This document shows, piece by piece, positions 34,907 to 46,041 of a stretch of 64,000 nucleotides of DNA. This DNA comes from Coccinella septempunctata (taxonomy: Eukaryota; Arthropoda; Insecta; Coleoptera; Coccinellidae). The translations under genes and the position numbers were made by a program. The notes below the pieces were generated by a model that was not told the DNA's origin, ran no database searches, and was given only the letters and a program-made list of their open reading frames with translations. Each line of letters starts with the position of its first letter. Within the stretch, counting starts at the first letter, position 1. The stretch covers positions 19,840,856-19,904,855 of the forward strand of contig NC_058194.1 of NCBI RefSeq assembly GCF_907165205.1, in the 5' to 3' direction.

Positions 34907-35735
34907 GTTCCACGAGTGGTTGGCCATAGGCTAGTGGCTAGTGGCTAGTGGCTTTCATTCATGAAAGTTGCTTCTTTTGTACTTCAGGACATTAGTTTCG
35001 GAGGTACAGGTTGATTTATGGATTTTGATCTTAATTTTCGATATCTATAACCCGAGAATGAGTGGTCTGGTTTCAATAAAATTTTGTGGGCTCGTTGACT
35101 TCGAACAACTCTTCAAGATGGCAGATGCAATTTCAAGATAATCAGGACAGTTCTTAGACTATTGAGATTTATCTGTCGAATATCAAAATTTATATTTTCT
35201 GCATCATCTTACGGCGTCAATTCTGCATTGGCCCCCTTCTACTAATCAATTTCTCTTGGAAATGATCAGTCAGCAATTCCTCACTGGATGAAAAAATTGA
35301 GGTGGAGCTCCATCTAGCTGGAAATAATAATACGCACATCATGCCGATAAATTCAAGTGGAAGTTTTATGCCGAATTTGAAAATATGTTTATATTTTTGC
35401 TTACAAAATGATTTTGAGACATGTGGAAAATCTTTTATGGTAAAAATTTTTTTTCTTGTTTCATCTCTTCCTAACGTAACTATTGTACTCTTTTATTCGG
35501 AAATAGTAATAAAGAAGGTAAAGGATTTACCTTCCAAACAAGGTGTCACTCCATCCCCCTTCTCCTTTAAAATGTTGCTGTCATCAAGCTCACAGGGTTG
35601 ATAAAAATTGATTGGAACCAACTGTATAAAATCACCCCCTAGGAGCCAGTTTACCTCTTTTTGCATTTTTTCTATTTTGCATGGGGGTCGAGATATTAAG
35701 GGTGGTACGTTTTCAAATCGACACACCGTATATGC
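34907..35735 (+). mobile_element. CAGGGTGTTCCAC-type element, longest copy
   Basis: It starts ACAGGGTGTTCCACGAG (about 34903) and ends near CGACACACCGTATATG (35719-35734), a decayed inverse of the start. A 7-bp tandem (GGCTAGT) sits near the left end. The GATATTAAGGGTGGTACGTT block (about 35691) near the right end recurs in the other copies. Non-coding, about 830 bp, probably a MITE of a TA-targeting family. Confidence 0.5.
34929..34953. repeat. 7-bp tandem repeat GGCTAGT x3.6
   Basis: Directly visible near-perfect microsatellite-like run just inside the left end of the neighbouring repeat element. Confidence 0.8.
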
Positions 35736-36429
35736 AAACACTTTGAAAGAAGAACCTAACAGATGTAATATGTATATATCCCGAATAATTTATCATGAAT
35801 GCAGCCAGGATGTTATTGATAAAAATTTCTATTTCCTTCCATATTTCAATAATTTATGAGCAAAGGGGTGAGGTTACATCAGAGACGCTATAAAAAGGCG
35901 ATTCTGCAAAGACGTGACACACCGGTCGGGGTTGTTTTTCGCTGAATTTATGCGGGATGGTCTGAAAGCCGACTGGTAAAAGTTGTTCCCAAAAGGACGT
36001 GAAAATCCAAGACCATGAGGTAATAACTCGTTCTGAAAATGCTCGGATGGTGTTTTTGGGTCGAAAATTATGATGGGGAATCGTGGGGAAAGGTTAAACC
36101 CAAATAAATTACACCCGCAAGTGAATGCAAAAGGGATGAAGAAATCTTCTAGGTACTTGATTACGCTACACAGGAGACCAGTTAGTTATTGAGATCTAGG
36201 GATAAAATATTCTTAGTTTCAAATTTTTTGGGGGTGTTCACCTATAATAACAGCAATCAGCATTATTTCTTTCTCGCGCCTGTAGAATATCTGCTCAATT
36301 TCATTCTTCTGCTTTCTGGGAAAAAATTGAAAATTGCTCTTCAGGTGTACGAAACCTAGAAAAAAAAATGTAGCAGCCACACTATTTTTGTTGTTGAATG
36401 CCTTTAAAACCTGTATATGTAGAATATAT

Positions 36430-36775
36430 TTTTATCTACTAAACAATGGGCAACATTTTTTCATTATTTTCATGTTTCATTGCAATTCTTACTTTTGTAC
36501 CTATTCTACTCTTTTTATTTTTTGGAAGTACTAATACTAATAGAAAAGCCGTTGTATTTATTACCTTCAAACAGAGTGTCACTCAACTCCCCTTCACTTT
36601 TGAGATTTTAGGGGTTGCTGTGTTCACCCTCAAAGGGTTAATACAAATTGATTGGTATTACCCGTATAAAATGTTCCCCTACGAAACGAAAGTTGCCTAT
36701 TTTTGAATTTCTTCTGATTTTTCATGGGACCGAGATATTGAGGGTGGTACATTTTGAAATTTACACATTGTATGT
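36430..36775 (+). repeat. CAGGGTGTTCCAC-type element, right-part copy
   Basis: It shares AATTGATTGG, ACCGAGATATTGAGGGTGGT and TTTTGAAATTTACACATTGTAT with the copy at 34907-35735. The left part is replaced by other repeat sequence (36225-36420). Confidence 0.5.
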
Positions 36776-36987
36776 CTTACTCATAGATTAAATAGATGGA
36801 TCATAAGCTATTTTCCAGACTGTTCATTTTTCAAATTATTCCCACTCCAAAAAACCACCAATGAAATGAATTTTCGCTTGTTTTCCCCTCCAGATCGCTT
36901 CTAAAATTTCTAAGACGGCGTGTGTATTTGTAATTGTCAAAATATTATTTCAATCATTCACGTCGTAATATTTTGGAAAATAAGCAG

Positions 36988-38223
36988 CGATGTGCCGTAA
37001 AAACGTGTGTTTGAAATAAAAGTGCAATTTATACACGAAAGAGGAAAGCGATTTATTTATTCTGGTAAGTTTTTGATATTTCATTCTTGTTTGAGTTCAC
37101 GACTTTATGAAATCAGGGGAGGGAGTTAGGGCACGCCAGGGTCGAATTAAGTTTGAATCCCATCTAATGATGGGATTGAAATGTTGAGTTTATACAATCA
37201 AATAATTGATTTCAATTTTAGATTTCCCAGAAATGAAACCAGACGACAGCAGTGGGGAGTTGCACTGGGTTTTGAAAACAATTTAGACTTCTCTTGTAAT
37301 TTATACTCCAGACTTTAGTATAATGAGAGTAATCGACTTTTACCGTAAATTTGAAAAAAGATGCCATCCCGAGTGAGGTAAGATAGGTAGTTTACCACTT
37401 ATTTAACTCGCTTTATTGTCTGATTATCACTTTCTTTGGAATTTTGCAAGTGATTTCTGACTACTTCTGAACTTGAAATTTATAGTAGATTTTTTCTTAT
37501 TATATAATGCTTTTTAGTATAAATATTCTTCCTGGTTTCGAGATGAACAGTATAACAAGATTTTAATTGCTTCAATAATGTTGTAATTATAGCCAATACT
37601 GTGCCAAACCTGTTATCAGTACTGGAGTTTTTGAGGAAAATGGAAGGAAAATGGGAACAATATCAAGAAACACGAATGCCAGTTCAGGATTTGCAGAAAT
37701 GAAAGCTTCTTGTAGTTCAAGGATAAAACAAGTGAGGTACATACCTACCCAGGGAGGTATACAAAATTCCTTATAAATTGCTATGGCAAATAGAACTCGT
37801 CATAGGAATGAAAATCCATAAAAATGAGCAGAGGTCATGTTTGGAACTTTTTGTGAAAATCAAAAAAGTTTCCTTTATTTCTAAAATGTATTTCAATGTA
37901 AAAATTATGCTACTACTGTAATTATGATTACAATAATGACCATTCAATTAGAGCTCGGATATGCCCATTATTTTTATGATTTATTAAATGAAAATGTCTG
38001 TTATCAGGATACCTCATTTTTCGAAGTAAAACTTCAGTTGAAAAATTGTTGCAGGAGACAAGCGGAGAACAGAAATTAAAAAACAGCTAATTGACGTCAA
38101 AAAACCGATTTAAGATTACGAGTGAGTCGTCAGTACTTCAAGAAAAAAGTTGCTGCCCTACAAGCAGTTCCTAAATCATTGGAAAGAAAAATTCAAGATG
38201 AAAGCTTGGAAAGCTTTGCTTAA
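36988..38223 (+). pseudogene. THAP-domain (P-element/THAP9-like) gene relic
   Basis: Segment 1 (36988-37064) reads RCAVKTCV, then TGA, then NKSAIYTRKRKAIYLF and ends TCTG|GTAAGT; CAVKTC fits the C-x(2-4)-C of the THAP zinc finger. Segment 2 (37222-37377) starts after TTTTAG and reads FPRNETRRQQWGVALGFEN, the THAP FP.(D/N)...R..W signature. In another frame it ends NLKKDAIPSE|GTAAG, matching the AVPT-type box that closes the domain. Further right, about 38108-38221 reads LRVSRQYFKKKVAALQAV, a coiled-coil-like stretch common after THAP domains. The GT-AG signals are well placed, but the TGA, the frame change in segment 2 and the lack of a long C-terminal part argue for a pseudogene. It could be a P-type transposon or a decayed host THAP gene. 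Confidence 0.5.
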
Positions 38224-38349
38224 AAGTTACATTATTATTGAGTTAGAGCTTACAGTTTCGTAAAATAACTCTTGATTATTATGCACTTCATTACCAAAAA
38301 GCACTTTCGAGGTGGTATAAAAATTTGAAAGGGAAAGCAGGTTGTTGAA

Positions 38350-40010
38350 CTAGGTATTTTCAGTTTATGCTTAGTGAATAAAATGTCAAATAATCTGTAT
38401 GTAGGTTAGGGTCATATTGACTATTTGTGTATGGTAACATTGTATTCAAAATAAATTCTTTTTTACATAAGTTGTTTTGGTATTACACATTAGTTCTACA
38501 TCCCTTTGATTAGTTGTCATAAGAAAAATACTCGAAATCTTTGCATTGAAACATATTTCCATTCGATATAAAATTATTGCTGACTACCTGAAATATTCAC
38601 AGTGTGACTAGTTCTGAATCCGCCCCTGTCCAGTTCCCCCACCCAAGATATCCAAATTCACATTTATGGCAGTATTTCGTGAACGCGTTTTTGTCGAGAT
38701 GCTCTATCTCCTGTTTTATTAATCTATGGTCTTACTCTTTTGACCATATTGGGGTAACACACCGAACAGGAATATTGCAAATATTTTCATGTTCAAAATC
38801 GGGGCTGTCATGATTTTGTGAAAAAGAGTAGTGTTCTGTATTATATAATATATCAGATAATTGAGTTGGAGATGGTATTGTGGAAACATTTATTGTATCA
38901 CATTATATCACAATTATAAAATGAATAAGTCACCTGCATGAAGCTAATAAGCGAATAAAACCAACTATTACCAACATATATAGACTCAGAGAGACATTAT
39001 TAAACTAAAAGCAGGGATAATCCAGAGTAGTTCAAATGAGAAGTCACTTGAGGTCAGACTTAGACTTTGAAAAAGTTCAATAAATTCAGAATGAACACAA
39101 CGTTTACAGTGACAGAGCAATCAATGAAAATTGATTGCTATAATTAATATAAATAACGTTAGTCTTCAAGAGTGCGAAAATTCATCAATGAATACAACAT
39201 TCACAGAGACGGACTGCTTACAAGTAAGCACGATTAGGAATTCCATCAGAAAAATAGAAGATAGGGAAACCACTAATCGTTGGTTTCGAGAAGAATATGA
39301 GAATATATCAATGAGAGTACAAAGTATAATGAGTAGATCATACCAATTAAGAAAATACACGATTACCAGAACAGACCTTCCAGGGTGGAACCAGGACAAG
39401 AGACTGTCAGCCAGTATCATGGCTTACCACTGACTGTTGAAGCATATTTGAGAAGTTCCCATCGTGTTCTGAAGGAAAACTACTAAATCTAGGGTCCACC
39501 CTGGAGAATATGAAGATTCATTCATTTTGATTGGGCGAACAGTTAAATTGGTGTTACAATATCAATCTGAATGAGAACAATTAGAAGTTACTTCAACAGA
39601 AAATGTGTAGTTTTCCGCTTCTAAAAACACTCAGAGTGGGGCTGCTGCTTCGGTCAATTAGCGAACCGCACAATTGGGATACTATAATTGGCCATACGGG
39701 GCTGGTCAGGAGCGTCGACAAGAGTAATTTCGGAGGGGGGCTTCACTCACTTTTCAACAACGCATTTTGCTTATTTATGACCGTTACAAATCCTAACAGT
39801 TACATATTTGAAAGATCCACTTAAACGATAATATTACTGCTCTATCTGAAATTAAATTATTTTTAATTTTAATAAGAATAAAATACGTTTTGTTCTTATG
39901 TTTGTTTCACTCTGCATCAGACCCAAATAAAAAATCCTAACATGAATAATGAAAAGCTCGAACAAAAATATTTTTCAGTAGACCCATCATAATTCTTAAT
40001 CAATTTTCAG
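38350..40010. other. Upstream region of the receptor gene, no supported exon
   Basis: No domain-bearing frame. A 100-codon plus-strand frame (39131-39433) is noted in the findings because MNTTFT-type starts occur twice here. The 39603-39824 frame looks random. Non-coding 5' exons of the receptor could lie here. Confidence 0.35.
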
Positions 40011-40186
40011 GTGCTGCCTCATCCATCACAAGAGGATCGGGCAGTTCTTCTGATAGTTACCAGGATCACAACGCAAGACCCGTCGAAATGTTCAATGAGA
40101 TCCTTCTGCAGAATTCCCGCACGAGAAGCCTGAGCCATGAAAATCGAAACGACCTCTGAAAAGTGACAGGAGAAGGGCTACCGAAA
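40011..40186 (+). other. Probable 5' UTR part of the first receptor coding exon
   Basis: A polypyrimidine-AG acceptor (CAATTTTCAG, ending 40010) precedes this segment. An in-frame TGA at 40157-40159 closes the receptor frame upstream of the ATG at 40187, so this part is untranslated in that frame. A second possible acceptor is TTTTTCAG at 39978. Confidence 0.45.
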
Positions 40187-40933
40187 ATGCTGAATTCAAC
40201 TGATGCTGAATACTACGTAGCTCACAATGACTCTATTTCAAACGATTCCGAAAATGCCTCCCCTGACTTCGATTCGTGTTTAAAAGAAGAACCCGTACAG
40301 CTCCAACTTCTCAGATTCATCATCAATGGATTACTCCTGAACATAATAGGTGTGCTCGGAATGTTCGGGAATATTATTTCTATGATAATTCTCTCTAGGC
40401 CCCAGATGCGCTCCAGCATCAACTATCTACTAATTGGTCTCGCCAGAATCGATACTGTTCTAATCCTGACCAGTATGCTTCTTTTTGGACTACCTGGACT
40501 ACATCCTTATAGTGGAGCATTGTCCACGTACTATTACTTTATTTACCCCCATATTGTTCCTGTAGTATACCCATTAGCACTCATCTCTCAAGCTGCATCA
40601 GCTTACCTGACATTCTTCGTATCATTAGAACGCTTCGTGGCAGTGTGTCATCCCTTAAAAGTGCGATCGTTGTGTACCTACGGGCGTGCTAGATTCTATG
40701 TGATCGGAATCATCTGTGTTTCCGCTCTCTACAACATATCCAGATTCTGGGAATCGTCTATTCAGGCTGAATGGTGGCCCGAGCAGAATATTACGGTTTA
40801 CTGTCCTTCACCTTCTTATTTGAGGAGGAACCCAACGTACAGGACCATTTACATACATTGGTGTTATTTTATCTTCATTTATCTCATTCCGTTCATGGGA
40901 ATTGCTGTATTGAATGCAATGATTTACCGTCAG
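40187..40933 (+). CDS. FMRFaR: FMRFamide receptor-like GPCR, coding exon 1 (residues 1-249)
   Basis: Encodes the N-terminus and transmembrane helices 1-5 of a class A peptide GPCR. The start is ATG 40187-40189; an in-frame stop 30 bp upstream supports it. Possible N-glycosylation sites are N3, N14, N19 and N23. TM1 (about 48-70) has the GN motif at 61-62, TM2 (78-100) has Asp89, TM3 (120-147) ends in E-R-F (148-150) in place of DRY, followed by VAVCHPL. TM4 is about 169-188 and TM5 about 220-246. The stretches LNIIGVLGMFGNIISMIILS, RPQMRSSINYLL and YIHWCY agree closely with insect FMRFamide receptors as I know them (Drosophila FMRFaR type). The exon ends CGTCAG|GTGAGT in phase 0. It would bind extended FMRFamide-related peptides at the plasma membrane and signal through a G protein; ligand specificity is inferred from family resemblance only. 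Confidence 0.9.
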
Positions 40934-43601
40934 GTGAGTATTATTTAAGTCTATAGTTGTTTGGGTATTACCTTTTACTCGTGTTATTAATCAATGATGT
41001 AAAAACACTCTTCTACAGTTTTTATTTCCAAGAGCATTGCCCAAACATAGTACTCAGTCAAAGGAGTTGAACATTTTTCGTGCTCTCGAGCACTACCCAA
41101 AAACAGTGCTGTGTGCTAAGTATTTAGAGCATTCTACCGAAAGGCTCAGTGATTAATAATCCTAAGCACCAAGAGCTCTTGTGTACTTCTAGCATCAGTA
41201 AGCACTAAGCCTTTACGAAATCCATTCATGATTGCGATTTCTGGACCAACAGTTATTGCCACGAATTCGAACGTTTCCAGCGCCCCCTAACCCTGCTTGA
41301 TTATCTCAAAATGCAGTTCCTGCAAAATTAAACAAATGGATACATGCTGCCATTTTCAGTTTGGGAGCTAGGAAAGTTGGACCTAGTTTCCTGTCAGATG
41401 GCGCTAGGGTTCACGATACCGAGTAGTACGTTCGAATAAAGGGCATTCCATTTACGTCAAGGTATGAGTTGTGTTGCTCTGACGAGGTTGAATTAAACCT
41501 ATACCTACCATGATCAGCAGCTACTCTTTCTCGACCAAATAGAATTTCAGTTAATACTTTGAGTGATGGTGCTTTGCTAGTACCTACTATTTGTTGATTT
41601 TATATCAGCGGGTGTTGTGCATCTGTATTTATTCCGCTTATATTAAAATAATTGGTTATCAAACACTGTAACTTCTGAAAAGAAAAAGCTGGTATAAAGG
41701 TACCAAATGTGGCGTTTCAGATCCTAGTGTTCCTAGGAACACTTTTTGTCAGTGCACTTTTTTAAATGCTCGGTACAGCTCTGCTCTGACGAATGTCACA
41801 GCAATTACACCGCCTACCTGATCCACAACGCAGACAACAGCTCGCCAATGTTTTGACGGCCATTTTGTGAAACATTCTTTAAATTTTCATTAATAACCCT
41901 TTCAGAGATTTTTCTCGACTCTGGAAAAACATCTAGTAATTATTTGAAGAATTACAAAATGTTTTAATTTCTCATGACAGCGAATGAATTCATTCCTAAA
42001 ATAGGTACACATTTTCCCAAATGATGTTATAACATTAGATTCATGGGATTAGAGATTAGATAATCCAACAAAGAGGCTTTTCCTTGCGGAAAAATAATGA
42101 CGTTCTGTCTTTTATGGGTAGGAAACCTTTGTAAACAGCTGTTGGATTATAATCCGGCAACATTCAGTCCTCTGAAAATGTTCCCATTGTTTCTGCTACA
42201 GAAAGAAGTGAAAAGAACACTCAAATGAAAGTTGTAATTGAAATTTCAAGGGGGTTTACTTCAGTATTTGTCAAGACTTTCGCTCATTTTTCTTTTCATT
42301 GCAAACAGTTGCACATTATTATAGTTTGAGATGAATTGTCAATTCCAATTAACAAATTGTATTATATAAGATTTACCAGGAATTTTTACCCTAATGCGAA
42401 TGGGTATTTTATTTTATACAGGGTTACCCTGATAAAATTTCAATGGAAGTTAGCAGTTGTCTCTGGAAGTTAGAAGTTAGTTAGTTTTTTCCTTAGCGCT
42501 TCATATTCAACATATCTGTTCATCTCATAACGAAGTAAATTATTAATCTTGATGAATTTCATCAATCAAGTAATAATTATACAGGAATACAGGGTGTCTT
42601 TACAGGTGAGGCTTTTTTTCGACAGAAGGTAGAAGTCATCAAAATAATTCATTTCACCACAAACTGTCTAAATATAATATTCAAGATGGGTAAGCTACAA
42701 CCCCTGTAGTAGTTCGAAAAAATTTCATTAAATTTAAGGTACGGAACTGTAGAAGATGATCCGGCATCAGAAAAACGAAACAAAACATAAATATATGGCT
42801 GGACAATGAATGGTTCATTACATGTGAGTCTATCTGATTAGTTGCATCAGGTCACTTGAAAAAATTTTTGTACCGTGCAATTAGGGGTAAAAAAAAGTGT
42901 TGAAAATTAGTTTATTGAAAGTGCTGTTGTTGACAAGTGTTTTTATTGTTTCCCTATTTCATCCCATTTTTACAAAGATTATTTGAAGGTTTGAAAGAGA
43001 TGGTGATGACCATTGTGAAAAAAATTAAGACTAATTTAGACGATTTTGAACTAAAATTCAATTTTTTTAAACTTGATCTTAAAAATTTTTTTGTCAGTTG
43101 GTATCGAAATGAGCCATTTGATAAAATCGTTCAAGTTACTAAATAACGAGAAAATGTCGGCAACTTTAATTTATATTTTCATTCTCACGTGAAAATCGAT
43201 CTGACCAATATAATAAATGAAACCATATGATTGAGTCAGTCATCACGATATAAGTTTTTCCCATTGCTCCGCGATAAGTCAGATAACAAATGATGTAGGG
43301 TCATATCTATTCCTTTTTCAACTTTGTCATTTTGAAAGTTTTGTATGGGTAATTTTTAGTGAAACGCTTTATTTTGATCAGTTCTACCTGCTGTTAAAAA
43401 ATAAGCCTCACGTTTGAATACACTCTGTATTTTCGATAGAGAATATATATCTTTTGAATATTGAGATCAGAAACGTGCCATCCATTTTTCTCTAACTCTT
43501 GCGGTTACAGAGTTGCCGCGCGTTCAGTCCCATCGAATTTTGCCCACCCTGTACATACAGTTAATTGATGTAACTTTTCACCAAAACTTCTTTTTTTCCA
43601 G
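40934..43601 (+). other. Receptor intron (2668 bp)
   Basis: GT (40934) to AG (43601), phase 0, lying exactly between the end of TM5 and the third intracellular loop. It holds an 844-bp MITE at 42587-43430 and otherwise repeat-like AT-rich sequence with no gene recognised. Confidence 0.85.
42587..43430. mobile_element. TA-flanked MITE in the receptor intron
   Basis: The left end ATACAGGGTGTCTTTACAGG (42587) and the inverse of the right end (ATACAGAGTGTATTCAAACG) agree at most positions and continue GTGAGGCTT on both sides, giving about 28-bp terminal inverted repeats. TA flanks both ends, as expected for Tc1/mariner-type insertion. A 69-codon frame inside (42937-43146) has no recognised domain. 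Confidence 0.65.
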
Positions 43602-44159
43602 ATACGAAGGGCAAACAGAGAGAGACAGCGATTGTCCAGACTGCAAAAACGTGAAATCGGCCTGGCAACTATGCTTTTCTGCGTAGTGGCCGTTTTCTTC
43701 ATCTGCAATCTACCACCAATGGTAATCAACATCATAGAGACATTCGGTCTCGAGTATGATCTCTCCATGCTTATCAACATAAGTAACCTCCTTGTCACCA
43801 TCAACTCCAGCGTCAACTTCATCATTTACGTCATATTCGGCGAAAAATTCAAGAGACTTTTTTTAGTTCTTTTCTGTCATAATTCCGTGTTTGGAATCGG
43901 GACTGGCAGAGAATCCCCCGATGGGACGCATGATGACAGTTTTATATCCAATGGGGATAGGACTAGTGTCAGGCTGCATCGACAGTTTACCAATTTGAGC
44001 CGAAATGGTAACTCGAGTAGGATGAAGGGATCGACTAGGGAGAAAAGATGTAGCAAGCGCGCACCCAGTCCAGGACCTTGTGTTTATTACCCTGCCAACA
44101 GGTCTATCAAAGAGATAAGTGCTTATACTACACAGATATCCCTGCAGAGCGATGGATGA
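43602..44159 (+). CDS. FMRFaR: FMRFamide receptor-like GPCR, coding exon 2 (residues 250-434)
   Basis: It begins directly after TTTTTTTCCAG. IRRANRERQRLSRLQKREIG forms the basic third intracellular loop. TM6 (about 270-292) has FFICNLPP (FxxCxxP equivalent). TM7 (306-328) has NSSVNFIIY, so the NPxxY position reads N-F-I-I-Y (321-325), as in FMRFamide receptors. IFGEKFKRLFL (helix 8) follows. The cytoplasmic tail of about 100 residues is Ser/Arg-rich and keeps a KRAPSPGPCVYYPA motif, also present in the Drosophila protein as I recall it. Stop TGA at 44157-44159. Together the exons give 434 residues, somewhat shorter than the fly receptor because of a shorter tail and N-terminus. No lesion is seen. 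Confidence 0.9.
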   Translation: MRRANRERQRLSRLQKREIGLATMLFCVVAVFFICNLPPMVINIIETFGLEYDLSMLINISNLLVTINSSVNFIIYVIFGEKFKRLFLVLFCHNSVFGIGTGRESPDGTHDDSFISNGDRTSVRLHRQFTNLSRNGNSSRMKGSTREKRCSKRAPSPGPCVYYPANRSIKEISAYTTQISLQSDG

Positions 44160-44324
44160 TTGATGTTTCCTGATAATGATGATGACTTTACCTTTCACAG
44201 ATGCTACTCTGCAAAATGACTTTTCACGAAGAAATAACTTTAACAATACGGATCCTCGCTTATCTAATCTTGGCCTTGGAGGTCAAGGTGTAACAATTTA
44301 AATTTTTTATTTTGGGAAATTGAA

Positions 44325-44440
44325 TTCTTCGAGTCATATGGTGATTTTTTGTGTCGAAAGATTTAAAGATTAAAAAAATATTTTCTTCGAATCATATGGT
44401 GATTTTTTGTGTCGAAAAATTTATAGATTAAAAAAATATT
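44325..44440. repeat. 58-bp tandem duplication in the receptor 3' UTR
   Basis: TTCTTCGAGTCATATGGTGA (44325) and TTCTTCGAATCATATGGTGA (44383) start two copies that differ at only a few positions. It lies about 165 bp after the receptor stop codon. Confidence 0.85.
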
Positions 44441-44946
44441 TTCCTCTGGTAATTGAAAACCAAAGTTTGCCGCCGTTAAATTTTAAGAGATGTACAAGAG
44501 CTTAAACGATGAAAAGGGTCCAAACTTGTTCAGAAACATCATTTTTATCCAACAGTTTCTTCATCATAATGACGTGTTTCAATATCCCCAAATTTTCATT
44601 TGAAAATGAAAATAACAATGCCAATCACTAATTATGCTATGAATAGAAAGGATGATTCATCAGTGTCACCTCTTGTAGCATAATTTCTTGGAAATTGGCG
44701 AGAAAATTAAAAGACAACCTTCACCATCACCATAACATGACTGTTATTAGTGAAAGAGAGAAAGAGTATTTTCGAATAATACGTAATTAAGACTGTTTTG
44801 TTTTATGTAAATAGTTACTTCAAGCAAATTTATGTTAAAGAGAACTTGTAAGTATATAAGAGGGAAACCTATGTAGAGTGCAATATTATACCTCCCTATC
44901 TATTATGTGATCTTCCTATTGAACCTGTGAACTGACCAAAATGGTG

Positions 44947-44952
44947 AATAAA
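44947..44952 (+). promoter_or_regulatory. Candidate polyadenylation signal of the receptor gene
   Basis: AATAAA about 790 bp downstream of the receptor stop. Closer ATTAAA-type variants also occur, so which is used cannot be told from sequence. Confidence 0.35.
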
Positions 44953-44959
44953 TTTGACG

Positions 44960-46035
44960 AACATAGCAAATCTTAATTTTGTTTCATTTATTCAGATAAT
45001 ATAAGGCAGAGAAGTGTTTCAAGACTAGTGTAAAAAAGATGGTAGGTAAAAAAAAAAAGGTTCTATGATGTATGCACCTTCAGTGGTGGGAAATGCGTCT
45101 GCAGCTTTTTAAATATGTAGAAAAAATCGTCAGGTGCGTGTCAAATTAAGATACTGTGTATGCCCTACGTGTGTCTGATAATAAATTCATATTAATCTGA
45201 AAGTTTGCGTGGTGGGGCTGGCCGTACGGAAAAGTTGAAAACGGTAAAAAAAAAATTTCTAGCTTGTCAGATTCTTAGAGGATATGTTAATTGGACCCAA
45301 AGGAAGCTACTTTTAAAGAGACTGATAATTTCGACGTTACGCAAGGTCACAGCGGTCCTTGAAAATGCAGATGAGTGATTTTCATACAGGTGGTTAATAT
45401 CGGTGTTGTAGACGTGTTGACCCATTAATCTGACACTAATCAGGAGGGCTTTTCTTAATCTGACAGTTTGAAGATGATAACAAGGCATTTTTTTATATGT
45501 TCCTTTCTGTACCTCTATGTACCTATTTTTTTTATATGTTCCTTTCTGTACCTCTAATCGTATAAAATTCTATACTACTTTTGTCTGATGCAATTTTACA
45601 TACTCTTAACCATTTTAGAGTTAGAGGGCGATAATTTCGAGGAGCTTAGCCACGCATGCGAAAGGCCAAGGTCAATGTAGAAACCCAGTCTAATTTACAT
45701 TCATCGCCATATATCTCCAAAACATTCGATCGTAGAAAAAATTGCTTCGAACAAAATTTGTAGATAATGTTATGCTTTACAACTTTTATAATGAATGAGA
45801 AAACAATTTGAGGCCCAGGAAAGAAGATAAATAAAAAAAATGATTTTTGTGACCTTTATAGCCAATTTTCATTGTTTCGGTTCGCTGAAACTGTTAGATT
45901 ATATTTTTTTTGGTTATTCTTGAATCATTAGCATCAACATAAGAAAAAAGCCACTGCACTCGAGAATGTACACGTGACTTTTTTTTGCGAGTTTGGCGAC
46001 CTCCTACACATTTTCGTCACTCTTAAACTGCCAGA
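44960..46035. other. Intergenic, minor repeats
   Basis: No gene seen. A 39-bp-spaced duplication of TTTATATGTTCCTTTCTGTA occurs at 45491-45555. Confidence 0.4.
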
Positions 46036-46041
46036 TTAAGA

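Noticed and set aside
40011..40186. Extension of the receptor N-terminus into this segment
   Set aside because: An in-frame TGA at 40157-40159 blocks it.
43505..43825. 106-codon minus-strand frame
   Set aside because: Antisense shadow of receptor exon 2.
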